NCBI RefSeq assembly: GCF_029338395.1 | Contig: NZ_CP119809.1 | Location: forward strand, 2,356,001-2,420,000 | Direction of reading: 5' to 3' | Origin: Halorussus caseinilyticus | GTDB taxonomy: Archaea > Halobacteriota > Halobacteria > Halobacteriales > Haladaptataceae | DNA: 64,000 nucleotides | In this document: piece after piece, positions 1-9,001 of the stretch | Position numbering within the stretch: position 1 is the stretch's first letter | Layout: each line of letters opens with the position of its first letter | Made by a program: the position numbers and the translations under genes | The notes under the pieces: generated by a model | Seen by the model: only the letters and a program-made list of their open reading frames with translations | The model's database searches: none | What the model was told of the DNA's origin: nothing

Positions 1-27
1 GAGGAAAAGTACGAAAAAACTACCACG

Positions 28-40
28 CTGGGTATCCCAG
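28..40. promoter_or_regulatory. 13-bp palindrome upstream of the methyltransferase
   Basis: A perfect inverted repeat CTGGG-TAT-CCCAG ends 17 bases before the methyltransferase ATG. The sequence CCAGG (37-41), a match to the MvaI site CCWGG, overlaps its right arm. It could be an operator or a methylation-sensitive promoter site; that role is inferred. Confidence 0.35.
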
Positions 41-57
41 GTCGCTTCAACCGAATA

Positions 58-1413
58 ATGGCAGAGTATACCCGCCAAACCACGCTCGATGCGCCCTCCG
101 GCAAAATCGCCGACCTCAAAGATATCGACTGGACTTTCGAAGGGGCAGACACGCAGTATTTGACACACGGACTACACTCCTATCCTGCGCGGATGATTCC
201 CCAGATTCCGCGTACGTTGTTCGACTACTACAAGTCGAAAGGGGTACTCTCGGAGGGCGACACCGTTTACGACCCTTTTAGCGGAAGCGGTACTACAGCA
301 GTAGAAGGGCGGCTTCACGGCTTGAACGCGGAAGCGAACGACGTTAATCCTCTCGCTTGTCTCCTCACGTTCGCTAAGTCAATCCCGCTCCCCCGGGAAG
401 AAGTTGAGACCGCCCGTCGGGAGTTGCTCGACGGTCTCGCCGAAGAACTCCGGGAAGTGCGGAGCGCCTACGAGGACGGAACGCTCGAACTAGACGAACT
501 CGCGGTTCGAGACGGGTGGTTCCCAGAGCCACAGCAACAGGAACTCTGGCACGTTCGGCGGCGAATCGACGGTATCGAGGCGGAGTACGGCGAAGGAATC
601 GGCCGCCTCTTGCGAGTTTCTCTGTCTAGCATCGTCCGTAAAGTAAGTTATCAGCGGAACGGGGAGTACAAGCGGTACCGGCTTCCGGAAGAGAAACGAG
701 ACGAACACGACCCGAACGTCTTCGACCTTTTCCAGTCCGAACTCAACAAAAACGTCCGGAAGATGCGAAAGTACAGTGCGAGAGCCGACCACTCTCTCTC
801 TACCGTAGTTCATTACGCCGACTCTCGGACTGCCACGTCGAACGACTCTGCCGTTGAGAAGGACAGCGCAGATATTGTGATTACGTCACCACCCTACGGA
901 GACCACCGCACGACGGTCGCGTACGGCCAGTTCTCACAAGACCCTGCCATCGTCGCAGGTGAGTACGGATACGACGAAATGAAAGACGTTGATAAGAACG
1001 GTCTTGGCGGACCGAACAGCGACCTCAAACCGATAGCCGACCTCGAAAACTGGTCGCCCTCGTTCGGTGCGACTCTGGACGCCCTCCGAGAGAAAGGCGG
1101 ACGTGCCGAGGACGCGATGAACTTCGTCCGAGACTACTACGAAGTGATGAAGGAAGTAGCGAAGATTTTGAAACCCGGTCAACCGGCCGCGTGGGTCGTC
1201 GCAAATCGAACGATGAGTCGGGTCAACATCCCCACTCACCTCATCACGCAGGAACTCTGTCAACATCTCGGGTACGAACACGAAGTTACGCTTCCGCGAG
1301 AAATCCCGACGAAAACGCTTCCGTGGGAAAACGCTCCCGAGAACATCGAAGGAACGAAAGGCGACCTGATGGCGAACGAGAATATCGTCGTTACGCGCTC
1401 GCCCTCAGAGTAG
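58..1413 (+). CDS. Type II DNA methyltransferase (SPPY class, probable N4-cytosine)
   Basis: This is the modification half of a restriction-modification pair and would transfer a methyl group from S-adenosylmethionine to a DNA base. The 451-residue protein has the AdoMet-binding motif DPFSGSGTT near residues 72-80 and the catalytic motif TSPPYG near 275-281. SPPY rather than DPPY is typical of N4-cytosine enzymes, and the known MvaI and BcnI methylases are N4-cytosine enzymes, so the class fits its neighbour. The gene is convergent with the endonuclease gene and their stop codons overlap by nine bases. Base composition looks less GC-rich than the ribosomal genes beside it, which suggests acquisition. 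The recognition sequence is inferred from the partner only. Confidence 0.85.
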   Translation: MAEYTRQTTLDAPSGKIADLKDIDWTFEGADTQYLTHGLHSYPARMIPQIPRTLFDYYKSKGVLSEGDTVYDPFSGSGTTAVEGRLHGLNAEANDVNPLACLLTFAKSIPLPREEVETARRELLDGLAEELREVRSAYEDGTLELDELAVRDGWFPEPQQQELWHVRRRIDGIEAEYGEGIGRLLRVSLSSIVRKVSYQRNGEYKRYRLPEEKRDEHDPNVFDLFQSELNKNVRKMRKYSARADHSLSTVVHYADSRTATSNDSAVEKDSADIVITSPPYGDHRTTVAYGQFSQDPAIVAGEYGYDEMKDVDKNGLGGPNSDLKPIADLENWSPSFGATLDALREKGGRAEDAMNFVRDYYEVMKEVAKILKPGQPAAWVVANRTMSRVNIPTHLITQELCQHLGYEHEVTLPREIPTKTLPWENAPENIEGTKGDLMANENIVVTRSPSE

Positions 1414-2106
1414 CGACGTTCGCTCTGCAAATGCCTCGTCGAGGCGGCTGTCATCTAAAATCCGCCACGCAGTCCCCCGGTTACGGATATTTCCGTTGTC
1501 CTTTATGTGCATCCGCAGGTCCAACGTAATCACCCCGTCTCGCATCAGTTGGAGGAAATGGTCTCCGTCGAACCCATCGAGATGGTAGGCTTCGTCGTAG
1601 TGGAAGTGTTCTCGACCATCTACTTTCTTCGTGTCGGCCATTACCATCACCAACTCCGGCATCTTCCCCTCGAAGGTCTCTTGGAGGAAATCCAGCGGAT
1701 AGGTAGCACAGGCTCCGTAGTTTTCGTGAGACACCGCTACTGAGCTTTCGTCGTACGAGAGGAGAAACCCCTGACTGTTCGGAGTGTCCGGCTCGATAGT
1801 CACTTTCAGGGCCTGCCGTTCTTTGCTGTCTTCGTATCCTAGTTTCCGAACGAGGTCCTGATTCCAAAGGTCGCGCTCACCTCGCGGAGGCTCTTTCGTA
1901 AACAGCGTTGTGAGGTTGTTCGAGTGGCGGCGAGTAGACTTGAGTTCGACACCAACTGCGTCCGGTCCAGGAACGTTGTTCTCTTCGATGCCGAGAAGGT
2001 CTTCCAACGTTTTCCCGATTCCCGTGTTCCCCGCTCGGTGAGTTTCGACGTAACCCATCTGCTCTATCTCCCGGAGACGTTCTACGAAATCTTCGAAGGT
2101 TTCCAT
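1405..2106 (-). CDS. MvaI/BcnI-family type II restriction endonuclease
   Basis: The 233-residue protein would cut unmodified DNA at the site protected by the adjacent methyltransferase. It carries the family hallmark GIGKTLEDLLGIEENNVPGP at residues 29-48 followed by a PD-(D/E)XK catalytic centre: D49, E54 and K56 in PGPD...ELKS. MvaI (CCWGG) and BcnI (CCSGG) are the characterised members; which site this one cuts cannot be read from the sequence. It lies on the same strand as the ribosomal operon but has its own TATA box (2131-2139) about 25 bases before the ATG, implying a leaderless separate transcript. Composition is lower in GC than the ribosomal genes. Confidence 0.88.
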   Translation of the reverse strand: METFEDFVERLREIEQMGYVETHRAGNTGIGKTLEDLLGIEENNVPGPDAVGVELKSTRRHSNNLTTLFTKEPPRGERDLWNQDLVRKLGYEDSKERQALKVTIEPDTPNSQGFLLSYDESSVAVSHENYGACATYPLDFLQETFEGKMPELVMVMADTKKVDGREHFHYDEAYHLDGFDGDHFLQLMRDGVITLDLRMHIKDNGNIRNRGTAWRILDDSRLDEAFAERTSLL

Positions 2107-2130
2107 TGCAGACTGACTGTGTGAAACGGA

Positions 2131-2139
2131 CTATAATAA
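2131..2139 (-). promoter_or_regulatory. TATA box of the endonuclease gene
   Basis: On the minus strand the stretch reads TTATTATAG, centred about 28 bases before the ATG at 2106. That is where a haloarchaeal TATA box sits for a leaderless mRNA. Confidence 0.55.
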
Positions 2140-2232
2140 CCGTCCGTCATTAACGGTGTTGCTTAACGCTATAAATCTTCCGCGATAACGTCTATCGAGA
2201 ACGCGAGAAGACGGGAAAACGGAGACCCGCAG

Positions 2233-2712
2233 TTACTCTTCGTCGTCCGACGCTTCGTCTTCGGCTTCCTCGGCGCGGTCACTCAGCACTGCGTCGCCGC
2301 CTTCCTCCTCGATGAGTTCGACCGCACTCGCGGAGAAGGCGTCGGCCGTCACTTCGAGTTGGTTGCGGACTTGGCCGTCGCCGAGAACCTTCACGGCGTC
2401 GGCGTCCCAACCGTCGTCAACCACGTCGCGGGCGTCGAGACGGTAGCCGTAGTCGGTCTCCTCGGCGTCGCCGTCGGCGGCCAGCAGTGCCGCGTCCTCG
2501 TCGAGTTTCTGGACCGTGACGGTCAGAACCTCGTCTTTGACCTTCTCCGGTCGGGAGAAGCCGTGTTTGCCGAGCGGTTCGTAGTTGTGGAACTCGTGTT
2601 TGGCGCGACCCGCGCGTCCGCGTCCGCCGCGGTGACCGGCACCGCGCCGGTTCTTGTGACTACCGCCGCCGTGCGTGCGGGAGCCGCGTTGTCGTCGTTT
2701 CTTGTCCGTCAT
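2233..2712 (-). CDS. rpl15: Ribosomal protein uL15
   Basis: Large-subunit protein of 159 residues. The Gly/Arg/His-rich N-terminus (RRQRGSRTHGGGSHKNRRGA) is the uL15 rRNA-binding extension, and the C-terminus ends in an acidic halophilic tail (AEEAEDEASDDEE). The ATG at 2712 lies two bases after the uL30 stop. It is the last gene of the ribosomal run. In related haloarchaea secY follows, but here the next gene is a restriction endonuclease. Confidence 0.97.
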   Translation of the reverse strand: MTDKKRRQRGSRTHGGGSHKNRRGAGHRGGRGRAGRAKHEFHNYEPLGKHGFSRPEKVKDEVLTVTVQKLDEDAALLAADGDAEETDYGYRLDARDVVDDGWDADAVKVLGDGQVRNQLEVTADAFSASAVELIEEEGGDAVLSDRAEEAEDEASDDEE

Positions 2713-2714
2713 GG

Positions 2715-3179
2715 TTATCGCATCGCCTTCAGGAGCGAATCGATTTCCTCGGTGTCGTGCTTTCCGAGTTGGCCACCTTCCTTGGTGGGGTGCTTGAGTC
2801 CGTCGTGACCGCCGCGCGGCGGGTGAAGACGGAGGACCGGAGCGAGACCCTGCTCGCGCAGGGTCGTCTCGTCGTCCAACAGCGCCGACGCGAGGTCGCT
2901 CACGTCGTCGTAGTCGGTGTTCTCCGAGACCCACTCGTCGTCTACGTCGGCGTCGCCTTCGAGGGGGTCGGCCCGCTTTTCTAGCACCGTCTCCAGCACG
3001 TCTTGGCTCGGTTCGCCGTACGCGGTGTAGTCGTTGACCTTGGTAATCATCCCGCGGTAGGAGTCGGTGTCCGGGACGAGCGCGCAGTGGTTCACGCGGT
3101 GGAGGTTCAGCATCTCCAGCGTGTCCTGCGTGGCCCCGTTCATGTCTACCTCACCGCGAATCTGGACGACCGCCTTCAT
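2715..3179 (-). CDS. rpl30: Ribosomal protein uL30
   Basis: Archaeal/eukaryotic-length uL30 (154 residues; the bacterial form is about 60). The N-terminus [20 protein letters not shown] and the LNLHRVNHCALVPDTDSYRG segment are characteristic. The start codon overlaps the last base of uS5 (TAATG), so translation is probably coupled. Confidence 0.96.
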   Translation of the reverse strand: MKAVVQIRGEVDMNGATQDTLEMLNLHRVNHCALVPDTDSYRGMITKVNDYTAYGEPSQDVLETVLEKRADPLEGDADVDDEWVSENTDYDDVSDLASALLDDETTLREQGLAPVLRLHPPRGGHDGLKHPTKEGGQLGKHDTEEIDSLLKAMR

Positions 3180-3823
3180 TACTCGGCCACCTCCTCGCTG
3201 TAGTCGGTCCGACCTCGCGGACCGCGGGACTCCGCGGCGTTCTCCAAGGCGTTGTAGGTCGCCTTGGCGAGGTTGAGCGTGGTCCGGGTGTTGCCGTGGC
3301 TCTTGGTCCAGGCGTTCTCGACGCCGCCCAGTTCCAGAATCTTGCGGACGGTGTCGGTCGCGGCGAGTCCGAGTCCGGTCGGTGCCGGAATCAGTTCGAC
3401 CTCGACGCTCCCTGCCTTGCCTTTCGTCCGGCGAGCGAGCGAGTGGGGTCGTTCGCTTCGGTCCTCCCACGACCCCGCGCCGCGGTTGACCTGAATCAGG
3501 TTGAGTTTAGCGATGTCGATGGCCTTCTGAATCGCGCCGCCAACTTGGTCGTCGCGGCCTTCGGCGTAGCCGACGTAACCGTCGCGGTTGCCGATGGCGA
3601 CGACGCAGCGGAACTTCACGCGGCGACCGGAGTCGGTCATGCGCTGGACCATGTTGATGTCCAGCACTTCGTCCTCCAGTCCCGGCAGAAGCTGGTCGAC
3701 CAGTTCCGACTCCTTCAGCGGGAGACCGGAGTTGAGGGCTTCCTCCATCGTGTCGATGTCGCCCTCGGCGACTTTGCGGCCGAGACGGGTCTGGGGTTCC
3801 CAGCCGTCGTGGTTTGCACACAT
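3179..3823 (-). CDS. rps5: Ribosomal protein uS5
   Basis: Small-subunit protein of 214 residues that contributes to decoding accuracy. It has a double-stranded-RNA-binding N-terminal half ([20 protein letters not shown], near residues 72-91) and the S5 C-terminal fold ([20 protein letters not shown]). It starts three bases after the uL18 stop. Confidence 0.97.
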   Translation of the reverse strand: MCANHDGWEPQTRLGRKVAEGDIDTMEEALNSGLPLKESELVDQLLPGLEDEVLDINMVQRMTDSGRRVKFRCVVAIGNRDGYVGYAEGRDDQVGGAIQKAIDIAKLNLIQVNRGAGSWEDRSERPHSLARRTKGKAGSVEVELIPAPTGLGLAATDTVRKILELGGVENAWTKSHGNTRTTLNLAKATYNALENAAESRGPRGRTDYSEEVAE

Positions 3824-3826
3824 ACG

Positions 3827-4378
3827 TTAGTCCTCCATGAGGTTCTCGCGCACTTCGTCGAAGTGCTCGGGTAGTTCTGTGGCGTCGAAATCCCCGCTGT
3901 ACAGCGGTTCGTCCAACTGCTCGGCGTACTCGGCGATGTGTTCGCCGCGATTGCGCGGCCAGTCGGCCAGCACGCTGTCGTTGTGAGGGATGTCGAGCCC
4001 TGCGTCGATAGCGCCTTCCTGTACTGCGAATACTTTGCCACCGGGTGTCGCGGTGTTGAGACCGATGTCGAGGACCGCTTCCTCGACTCCGGCTTCGAGC
4101 GCTCGCTTGCCAGCGAGAAGCCCCGTCAGGTACGCGCTGGGGAGGTTGCCCGTGGGGGCTTCCCAGCCGTAGTCTTCGAGGTCGCCGGAGTACGCACTCG
4201 TTACCGTCTCGTCGCCGTCGGGACCCATCGTGACCAGCTGCGCCCTGACGTGCTTGTTGCTCTTACGAGCGACAAGCCGGGGCTTGCCCGATTTCAGCAG
4301 GCGCAACCTCTGATGGTAGTCAGTCCGGACCTCGCGGCGACGGCGCATCGGCACCGTATATCGTGGTCCTGTTGCCAT
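3827..4378 (-). CDS. rpl18: Ribosomal protein uL18
   Basis: 5S rRNA-binding protein of 183 residues. The N-terminus MATGPRYTVPMRRRREVRTD, followed by YHQRLRLLKSGKPRLVARKS, is the archaeal uL18 form. It is packed two bases behind eL19. Confidence 0.97.
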   Translation of the reverse strand: MATGPRYTVPMRRRREVRTDYHQRLRLLKSGKPRLVARKSNKHVRAQLVTMGPDGDETVTSAYSGDLEDYGWEAPTGNLPSAYLTGLLAGKRALEAGVEEAVLDIGLNTATPGGKVFAVQEGAIDAGLDIPHNDSVLADWPRNRGEHIAEYAEQLDEPLYSGDFDATELPEHFDEVRENLMED

Positions 4379-4380
4379 TG

Positions 4381-4821
4381 TTAGTAGTTACTCTCGATGT
4401 AGTTGAGCAGGTACTGGACGCTACGGAACTCCCCGCCCTTGGCTTTGTCGTACAGGTCTCGGTACTGAGACTGCGTGATTTCGCCTTCGGCTCGGAGTTC
4501 TCGGAGCTTCGTTCGCTGCGCGCGAATCGTCTGCTGCCACTGTTCTTTCCGCTGCTGGCGACCGCCGGACTTACCCTTCCGGGTACCGGCGCCGGTCTGA
4601 TGACCGTAGTCGCGCTTTTCCTTGCGCTTGCGCGCCCGACCGCGCGAGTTGCCCTTCTTGTCCTTGGCGGTGATGGAGCCGTCCTCGACCAGTTCACGGA
4701 TGTCCTCACGGGTAATCGCCTCCGCGATGGCACCTTGGGCGTCGGGGTCGAACCAGACGCGGTTCTCGCCCACGTCGAGAACGTCGGCGGCGAGTCGCTT
4801 CTGTGCGTTCAGGTCAGTCAT
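4381..4821 (-). CDS. rpl19e: Ribosomal protein eL19
   Basis: Archaeal/eukaryotic large-subunit protein (146 residues) with no bacterial counterpart. [20 protein letters not shown] leads into a highly basic middle ([20 protein letters not shown]) that penetrates rRNA. The ATG at 4821 gives a 4-bp ATGA overlap with eL32. Confidence 0.97.
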   Translation of the reverse strand: MTDLNAQKRLAADVLDVGENRVWFDPDAQGAIAEAITREDIRELVEDGSITAKDKKGNSRGRARKRKEKRDYGHQTGAGTRKGKSGGRQQRKEQWQQTIRAQRTKLRELRAEGEITQSQYRDLYDKAKGGEFRSVQYLLNYIESNY

Positions 4822-5528
4822 TCTTCGACCTCCACTTCGACGTAGGTCGGGTTCAGGACGCGAATGCCGTTCTCTTCGGCCTGTTCCTCGATGCGCTCGC
4901 GCTTGCGGGCACCGACTTTCGAGGCGATGCGGACCGCTTCCGTGTCGCCGTCGACGCCTTCGAGGTCGTCGGTGTTGTGGACGCGGACTTCCTCGAAGCC
5001 GCTGGGGTGCTTGCCGCGCACTTCGGTCGGGGTTCGGAATCCGGCTTCGACCGTCGGGCCTTTGCCCTTGACGCCGCGGCGCTGTTTGGACAGCTTTCCG
5101 CGCGGGCGTCGCCACGAGGTCGGCGTGCGCTTTTTCTTGTGGTAGTCCTGCCGGTTGAACTGCGGCTTGCCGACGCGCTTGCGTTGCGTGAGGAGTTCCT
5201 CCTCGCGCTCGCTGAGGTCGGGGGTCTTGTCGACCAGACCGCGGGGCTGGAGTTCGGTTTCGACTTCCTCGCCCTCGGCTTCCGCCGCCTCTTCGGGCTC
5301 TTCTTCTTCGATTTCGGCCTCGGTCTCCTCTTCGACTTCGAGACCGCCAACGTCCGCCTTGATACGGGCGGCGAGGGCGTTCCCGATGCCTTCGACCTCG
5401 GCGAGTTCGTCCTGAGTCGCGGCCTTCACGTCCTCTACGGACGAGAAGCCCGCGTCGCGGAGCGCCTCGGCCTTGCTCGGGCCGACTCCGCTTACGTCTT
5501 CGAGTGTTTCGGGTTCGTCGTCTGCCAT
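4818..5528 (-). CDS. rpl32e: Ribosomal protein eL32 with N-terminal helix-hairpin-helix domain
   Basis: At 236 residues this is much longer than the core eL32 fold. Residues about 5-60 form a helix-hairpin-helix-like domain ([20 protein letters not shown] and [13 protein letters not shown]), a Glu-rich linker follows (about 64-92), and the eL32 domain covers about 100-236 ([20 protein letters not shown]). The added domain is a known haloarchaeal feature and may bind rRNA or DNA; its role is not established by the sequence. Confidence 0.95.
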   Translation of the reverse strand: MADDEPETLEDVSGVGPSKAEALRDAGFSSVEDVKAATQDELAEVEGIGNALAARIKADVGGLEVEEETEAEIEEEEPEEAAEAEGEEVETELQPRGLVDKTPDLSEREEELLTQRKRVGKPQFNRQDYHKKKRTPTSWRRPRGKLSKQRRGVKGKGPTVEAGFRTPTEVRGKHPSGFEEVRVHNTDDLEGVDGDTEAVRIASKVGARKRERIEEQAEENGIRVLNPTYVEVEVEE

Positions 5529-5531
5529 TCG

Positions 5532-6068
5532 TTAGACACCTCCGGTCTGGGGCTTCTCGGTGATGTAAACGCCGTCTTGGAAGACGCGGGTGTCCTTGTC
5601 CTGCACGCGGGTCAACTGCTCGATGTCCGCGGCCGTCTGGCCCACGTCCTCGATGCTCGGCCCGCGAAGGTGGAGTACCTCGTCGTCCACTTCGACGGTC
5701 GTGTCACCGTGAATGTTCGTTCGTCGCGGGGCCTTCTCTCCGAGGAAGTTCTCGATGACGACCTCGCCGTTCTCGGCGCGGACTTGCATCGGGAAGTGGG
5801 AGTAGAACACCTCCATGGTGTACTCCCAGCCCTCGGTCACGCCGTGGAACATGTTGCGAACGTGGCTCTCGAAGGTGCCCACGGTCGCGTTGGTCTTGGC
5901 GTCCTCGGTCTCGCTCTCGATGACCACGCCGTCGTCGTCCACTTCGACCGACACGTCCGGGTACCAGAGGCGTCGCGTAACGGACCCCTCCGGCCCCTCG
6001 ACGGTGAGTTCGAGGTGGTCTTTCTCGGCGGTCACGTCGTCGGGAATTTCCAGTTTGCTTCGTGCCAT
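5532..6068 (-). CDS. rpl6: Ribosomal protein uL6
   Basis: Large-subunit protein of 178 residues near the GTPase-associated centre, built from two repeated domains. The start MARSKLEIPDDVTAEKDHLE and the segment VGTFESHVRNMFHGVTEGWE are diagnostic. Two bases separate it from uS8. Confidence 0.97.
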   Translation of the reverse strand: MARSKLEIPDDVTAEKDHLELTVEGPEGSVTRRLWYPDVSVEVDDDGVVIESETEDAKTNATVGTFESHVRNMFHGVTEGWEYTMEVFYSHFPMQVRAENGEVVIENFLGEKAPRRTNIHGDTTVEVDDEVLHLRGPSIEDVGQTAADIEQLTRVQDKDTRVFQDGVYITEKPQTGGV

Positions 6069-6070
6069 TG

Positions 6071-6463
6071 TTAGTAGACGTACGCGATGACTTGGCCACC
6101 GACGCCCTGTTCGCGGGCCTCGTAGTGGCTCATGACGCCGCGGCTGGTCGTGACGACGAGCGCCCCGTAGTCACGGGCGGGGAGGAATCGCTTCTCCCAC
6201 TTCTCGAACTCGTCTGCGCCCGCCGAATAGCGGGGCTTGACCGAACCGCACTCGTTTATCGCGCCTTTCAGTTCGACCTCGAACTGCCCGGCTTTACCGT
6301 CGTCGACGAACTCGAAGCCGTCGATGTACCCGCGGTCGTAGAAGACCTCGAGTACGCTGCCGATTTCGTTCGAGGCGGGCTGTACCGTGTGGTCGAGGTG
6401 ACCCACGCCTTCGGCGTTGTCGATGCCGGAAAGCGCGTTGGCCAGCGGATCGTTTCCTGCCAT
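6071..6463 (-). CDS. rps8: Ribosomal protein uS8
   Basis: Primary 16S rRNA-binding protein, 130 residues. [20 protein letters not shown] and the C-terminal [20 protein letters not shown] motif identify it. The ATG at 6463, two bases after the uS14 stop, was chosen because longer reading frames run back through uS14. Confidence 0.97.
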   Translation of the reverse strand: MAGNDPLANALSGIDNAEGVGHLDHTVQPASNEIGSVLEVFYDRGYIDGFEFVDDGKAGQFEVELKGAINECGSVKPRYSAGADEFEKWEKRFLPARDYGALVVTTSRGVMSHYEAREQGVGGQVIAYVY

Positions 6464-6465
6464 GA

Positions 6466-6648
6466 TTATCGATACTTCTTGAAGCCCATGCTCCGGGCGA
6501 TTTCGCGGAAACACTGTCGACACAGGTAGATGTCGTACTTTCCGACGAGACCCTGTTTCCGACCGCAGCGCTGGCACTCTTCGATTTGGCCGGTGCGCTT
6601 GGCCGCGTGTTCTCCGGTCGCCTCGGAGTCGGTTTCGCTTTCACTCAT
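6466..6648 (-). CDS. rps14: Ribosomal protein uS14, zinc-binding form
   Basis: Sixty-residue small-subunit protein with a zinc ribbon: cysteines at 25, 28, 43 and 46 (CQRC...CRQC), ending [10 protein letters not shown]. It is the C+ form with all four ligands intact. An ATGA overlap couples it to uL5. Confidence 0.97.
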   Translation of the reverse strand: MSESETDSEATGEHAAKRTGQIEECQRCGRKQGLVGKYDIYLCRQCFREIARSMGFKKYR

Positions 6649-7169
6649 TCGTTGACCTCCACGTCGAAGTTGGATTCGAGGTACGCGATGGCGTCCTCGA
6701 CGGTCAGTTTGTGACCCGACGGCACCGAGCGAGTCACCTTGTCGCGCTTGCTGATTCGGTAGCCCGGTCGGACGAGGTTGACCGTCACGTCGAGACCGTA
6801 GATGCCGACGTTCGGGTCGTACTCCTGACTCGGGAACTCGGTGTGTTCCTCGACGCCGAAGCTGAAGTTCCCCGTCTCGTCGAACTGCTTGGCAGACACG
6901 TCCGACAGCGGCAGCGCCTTCTGGAGGAACTCCTCGGCTTCCTCGTCGCGCAGGGTGACCTTCGCGCCGATGGGGTCGCCCTGACGGATGCCGAACTCGG
7001 GTTTCGTGGAGTTGGCCAGCGTCCGCACGCTCTGCTGGCCGGTCACGTCTTCGAGAATCTCCTCGGCGTCCGCGAGTTCGCGGCCGCCTTCGCCGACGCC
7101 CATGTGGACGACGACTTTCTCGACGGTCGGCTCTCGCATGTCGTGGAATTCGGCTTCCGCTTCACTCAT
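6645..7169 (-). CDS. rpl5: Ribosomal protein uL5
   Basis: 5S rRNA-associated protein of 174 residues. The sequence [20 protein letters not shown] and the [15 protein letters not shown] loop are typical of archaeal uL5. A 4-bp overlap links it to eS4. Confidence 0.97.
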   Translation of the reverse strand: MSEAEAEFHDMREPTVEKVVVHMGVGEGGRELADAEEILEDVTGQQSVRTLANSTKPEFGIRQGDPIGAKVTLRDEEAEEFLQKALPLSDVSAKQFDETGNFSFGVEEHTEFPSQEYDPNVGIYGLDVTVNLVRPGYRISKRDKVTRSVPSGHKLTVEDAIAYLESNFDVEVNE

Positions 7170-7876
7170 TCGTCGTCACCTCCGACGAAGTTCTCGTCGA
7201 TGACGACGACGTACTCTTCGACCGTCTCGAAGGTTCCGTCCTCGTCGAGGAGTTCCACGACGACGTTGTTCGAGCCGCTACCGGGCGTCACCTGAATCTC
7301 GGTGACTTCGCCGATTTCGCCAGCGTGCGCGCCGCGAACGGCGGTCACGAGACTGCCTTCCTCGTAGGGGAAGTGAGCGACGACTTCGCTGTCGTCGTTG
7401 TCGATGACGATGGAGTCACCGGCGCTGTACTCGCTCGCGTCCTCGACGAGCAGGTTCTGCCCGTCGTGGAGGTTGAGCTGGGTCTGGTCGCCAGCGACCT
7501 TCGTCTTGTCCTCGATTTTGCCGAGTTTGCTACCGGCGGCGTCCGCGTCGATGGGGGTCAGCGCGAGCCGACCGCCCTCGTCGGGGAAGACGCGGTAGTA
7601 CTCTTCTCGCTCGATGAACGCAACGATGTCGAACATCCCGATGGGCCGGTCCTCGGCGACGCTGTCGTCGCCGTTGACCAGCACGTTCCCTTGGTCGAGC
7701 GCGTACCGTGCTTCCTTCCGGGACTGGACGTAGCCCAGCACGTCCCGTAGCAGGATGAGCAGGGGAACGCCGTCCTCTCCGTGCGGGCCGGAGTCGGCCT
7801 TCACGGTGAAGGTTTCGGTCTTACGTTCGACCGGCCAGGACTTCGGAACTGAGAGTCGTTTCTGATGCTTGGTCAT
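7166..7876 (-). CDS. rps4e: Ribosomal protein eS4
   Basis: Archaeal/eukaryotic small-subunit protein, 236 residues. It has an N-terminal [20 protein letters not shown], an S4-type RNA-binding domain near residues 42-100 ([20 protein letters not shown]) and a KOW-like C-terminal part ([20 protein letters not shown]). Confidence 0.97.
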   Translation of the reverse strand: MTKHQKRLSVPKSWPVERKTETFTVKADSGPHGEDGVPLLILLRDVLGYVQSRKEARYALDQGNVLVNGDDSVAEDRPIGMFDIVAFIEREEYYRVFPDEGGRLALTPIDADAAGSKLGKIEDKTKVAGDQTQLNLHDGQNLLVEDASEYSAGDSIVIDNDDSEVVAHFPYEEGSLVTAVRGAHAGEIGEVTEIQVTPGSGSNNVVVELLDEDGTFETVEEYVVVIDENFVGGDDE

Positions 7877-8229
7877 TCGTTCTCACCTCGGAGGCGCGCC
7901 TCGCGCCGGTCGTCTTCGAGGTCGAGGTCGGTCACGCGGAGGTTGCTCGCGTCGAGCGGTCGCGGGACCTCTTCGCCGTCGGCCTTCTCGAGGGTCACGT
8001 CCTCGACGTGGACGACGGCATCGCGCAGGTCCACTTTGATAACTTCGCCTTCCTCTCCGGCGAAGTCCCCGCGCATGACCTCGACAGTGTCGCCCGCGTT
8101 GACGCGGACGCTACGGGCGTCGAACTCCTCGCGGAGGTCGTCGGCGAGCGTCGCCTTGACGTGCTCGTGTCGCTCGTGGAGCGAGGCGTGCTCGGTCTGG
8201 TTTCGCTGTTTGCGTGGTTGCTTAGTCAT
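7873..8229 (-). CDS. rpl24: Ribosomal protein uL24
   Basis: Assembly-initiating large-subunit protein of 118 residues with a KOW motif ([20 protein letters not shown], about residues 41-60). The basic start [20 protein letters not shown] is the archaeal form. It overlaps uL14 by four bases. Confidence 0.97.
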   Translation of the reverse strand: MTKQPRKQRNQTEHASLHERHEHVKATLADDLREEFDARSVRVNAGDTVEVMRGDFAGEEGEVIKVDLRDAVVHVEDVTLEKADGEEVPRPLDASNLRVTDLDLEDDRREARLRGENE

Positions 8230-8624
8230 ACTATCATCGTAGCGGTGCTTGCGATGCTTCCGAACCGCTCTGCGACTTCCCGCGCGATGGGACCCTTGAT
8301 TTCGGTCCCGCGCGGTTCCTCCACGTCGTCGATGATGACGGCCGCGTTGTCTTCGAACTTGACGCGGGTACCGTCGGGACGACGGATAGACTTGCGCTGG
8401 CGGACGATGACCGCTTCCAGCACCTGCCGTCGCATCTCGGGGGTACCCTTCGTGACCGAGACGGTCACTTTGTCGCCGATGCCCGCTTTGGGGTGTCGGC
8501 TCTTGGTACCCGAGTAGCCGGAAACGCTGATGACCTTGAGTTCACGCGCGCCGGTGTTGTCGGCACACGTCAGCAGCGACCCCTTCGAGAGTCCCTGCGT
8601 CACGTCGGCTTTGAGCGCTTCCAT
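8226..8624 (-). CDS. rpl14: Ribosomal protein uL14
   Basis: Large-subunit protein of 132 residues at the subunit interface. The segments [20 protein letters not shown] and [20 protein letters not shown] are diagnostic. The ATG at 8624 overlaps the last base of the uS17 stop. The frame stays open far upstream but the extra sequence is low-complexity antisense to uS17. Confidence 0.97.
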   Translation of the reverse strand: MEALKADVTQGLSKGSLLTCADNTGARELKVISVSGYSGTKSRHPKAGIGDKVTVSVTKGTPEMRRQVLEAVIVRQRKSIRRPDGTRVKFEDNAAVIIDDVEEPRGTEIKGPIAREVAERFGSIASTATMIV

Positions 8625-9001
8625 TACTCTTCGCCCTCCGTTTCGTCTTGTTGTTCGGTTCCGCCCGCGCCGAAGCTCCGCGTCGTCTCGAACTGCTCGA
8701 CGACGACGTGGCTCTTCGTTTTCGAAAGCGGTCGGGTCTCTGCGATACGAACCGTGTCGCCGACTTCCAGTTCCAGACAGTCCGGCGCGTGTGCCGGAAC
8801 GCGCGACCGACGCTTCATGTATCGGTCGTACTTCGGAACCGGAACGTCGTACTCTCGCTCGACGATTACGGTCTTGTCCATGTCGGTGGAGGCAACCTCT
8901 CCTTCGAGGGTCTGGCCGCGCACGGAAAGGCTTCCGTGGAACGGACAGTTCTCGTCGGAGCAGGTTCCCTCCGGCTCTGATACGTTCAGTCCTATTGCCA
9001 T
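8624..9001 (-). CDS. rps17: Ribosomal protein uS17
   Basis: 16S rRNA-binding OB-fold protein of 125 residues. The core [20 protein letters not shown] and the C-terminal acidic tail are visible, with an archaeal N-terminal extension containing [10 protein letters not shown]. It begins inside the end of the RNase P gene (10-base overlap). Confidence 0.96.
   Translation of the reverse strand: MAIGLNVSEPEGTCSDENCPFHGSLSVRGQTLEGEVASTDMDKTVIVEREYDVPVPKYDRYMKRRSRVPAHAPDCLELEVGDTVRIAETRPLSKTKSHVVVEQFETTRSFGAGGTEQQDETEGEE

Noticed and set aside
1-57. End of secY at the left edge
   Set aside because: Translating the 57 bases on the minus strand shows nothing resembling SecY; too short to assign.
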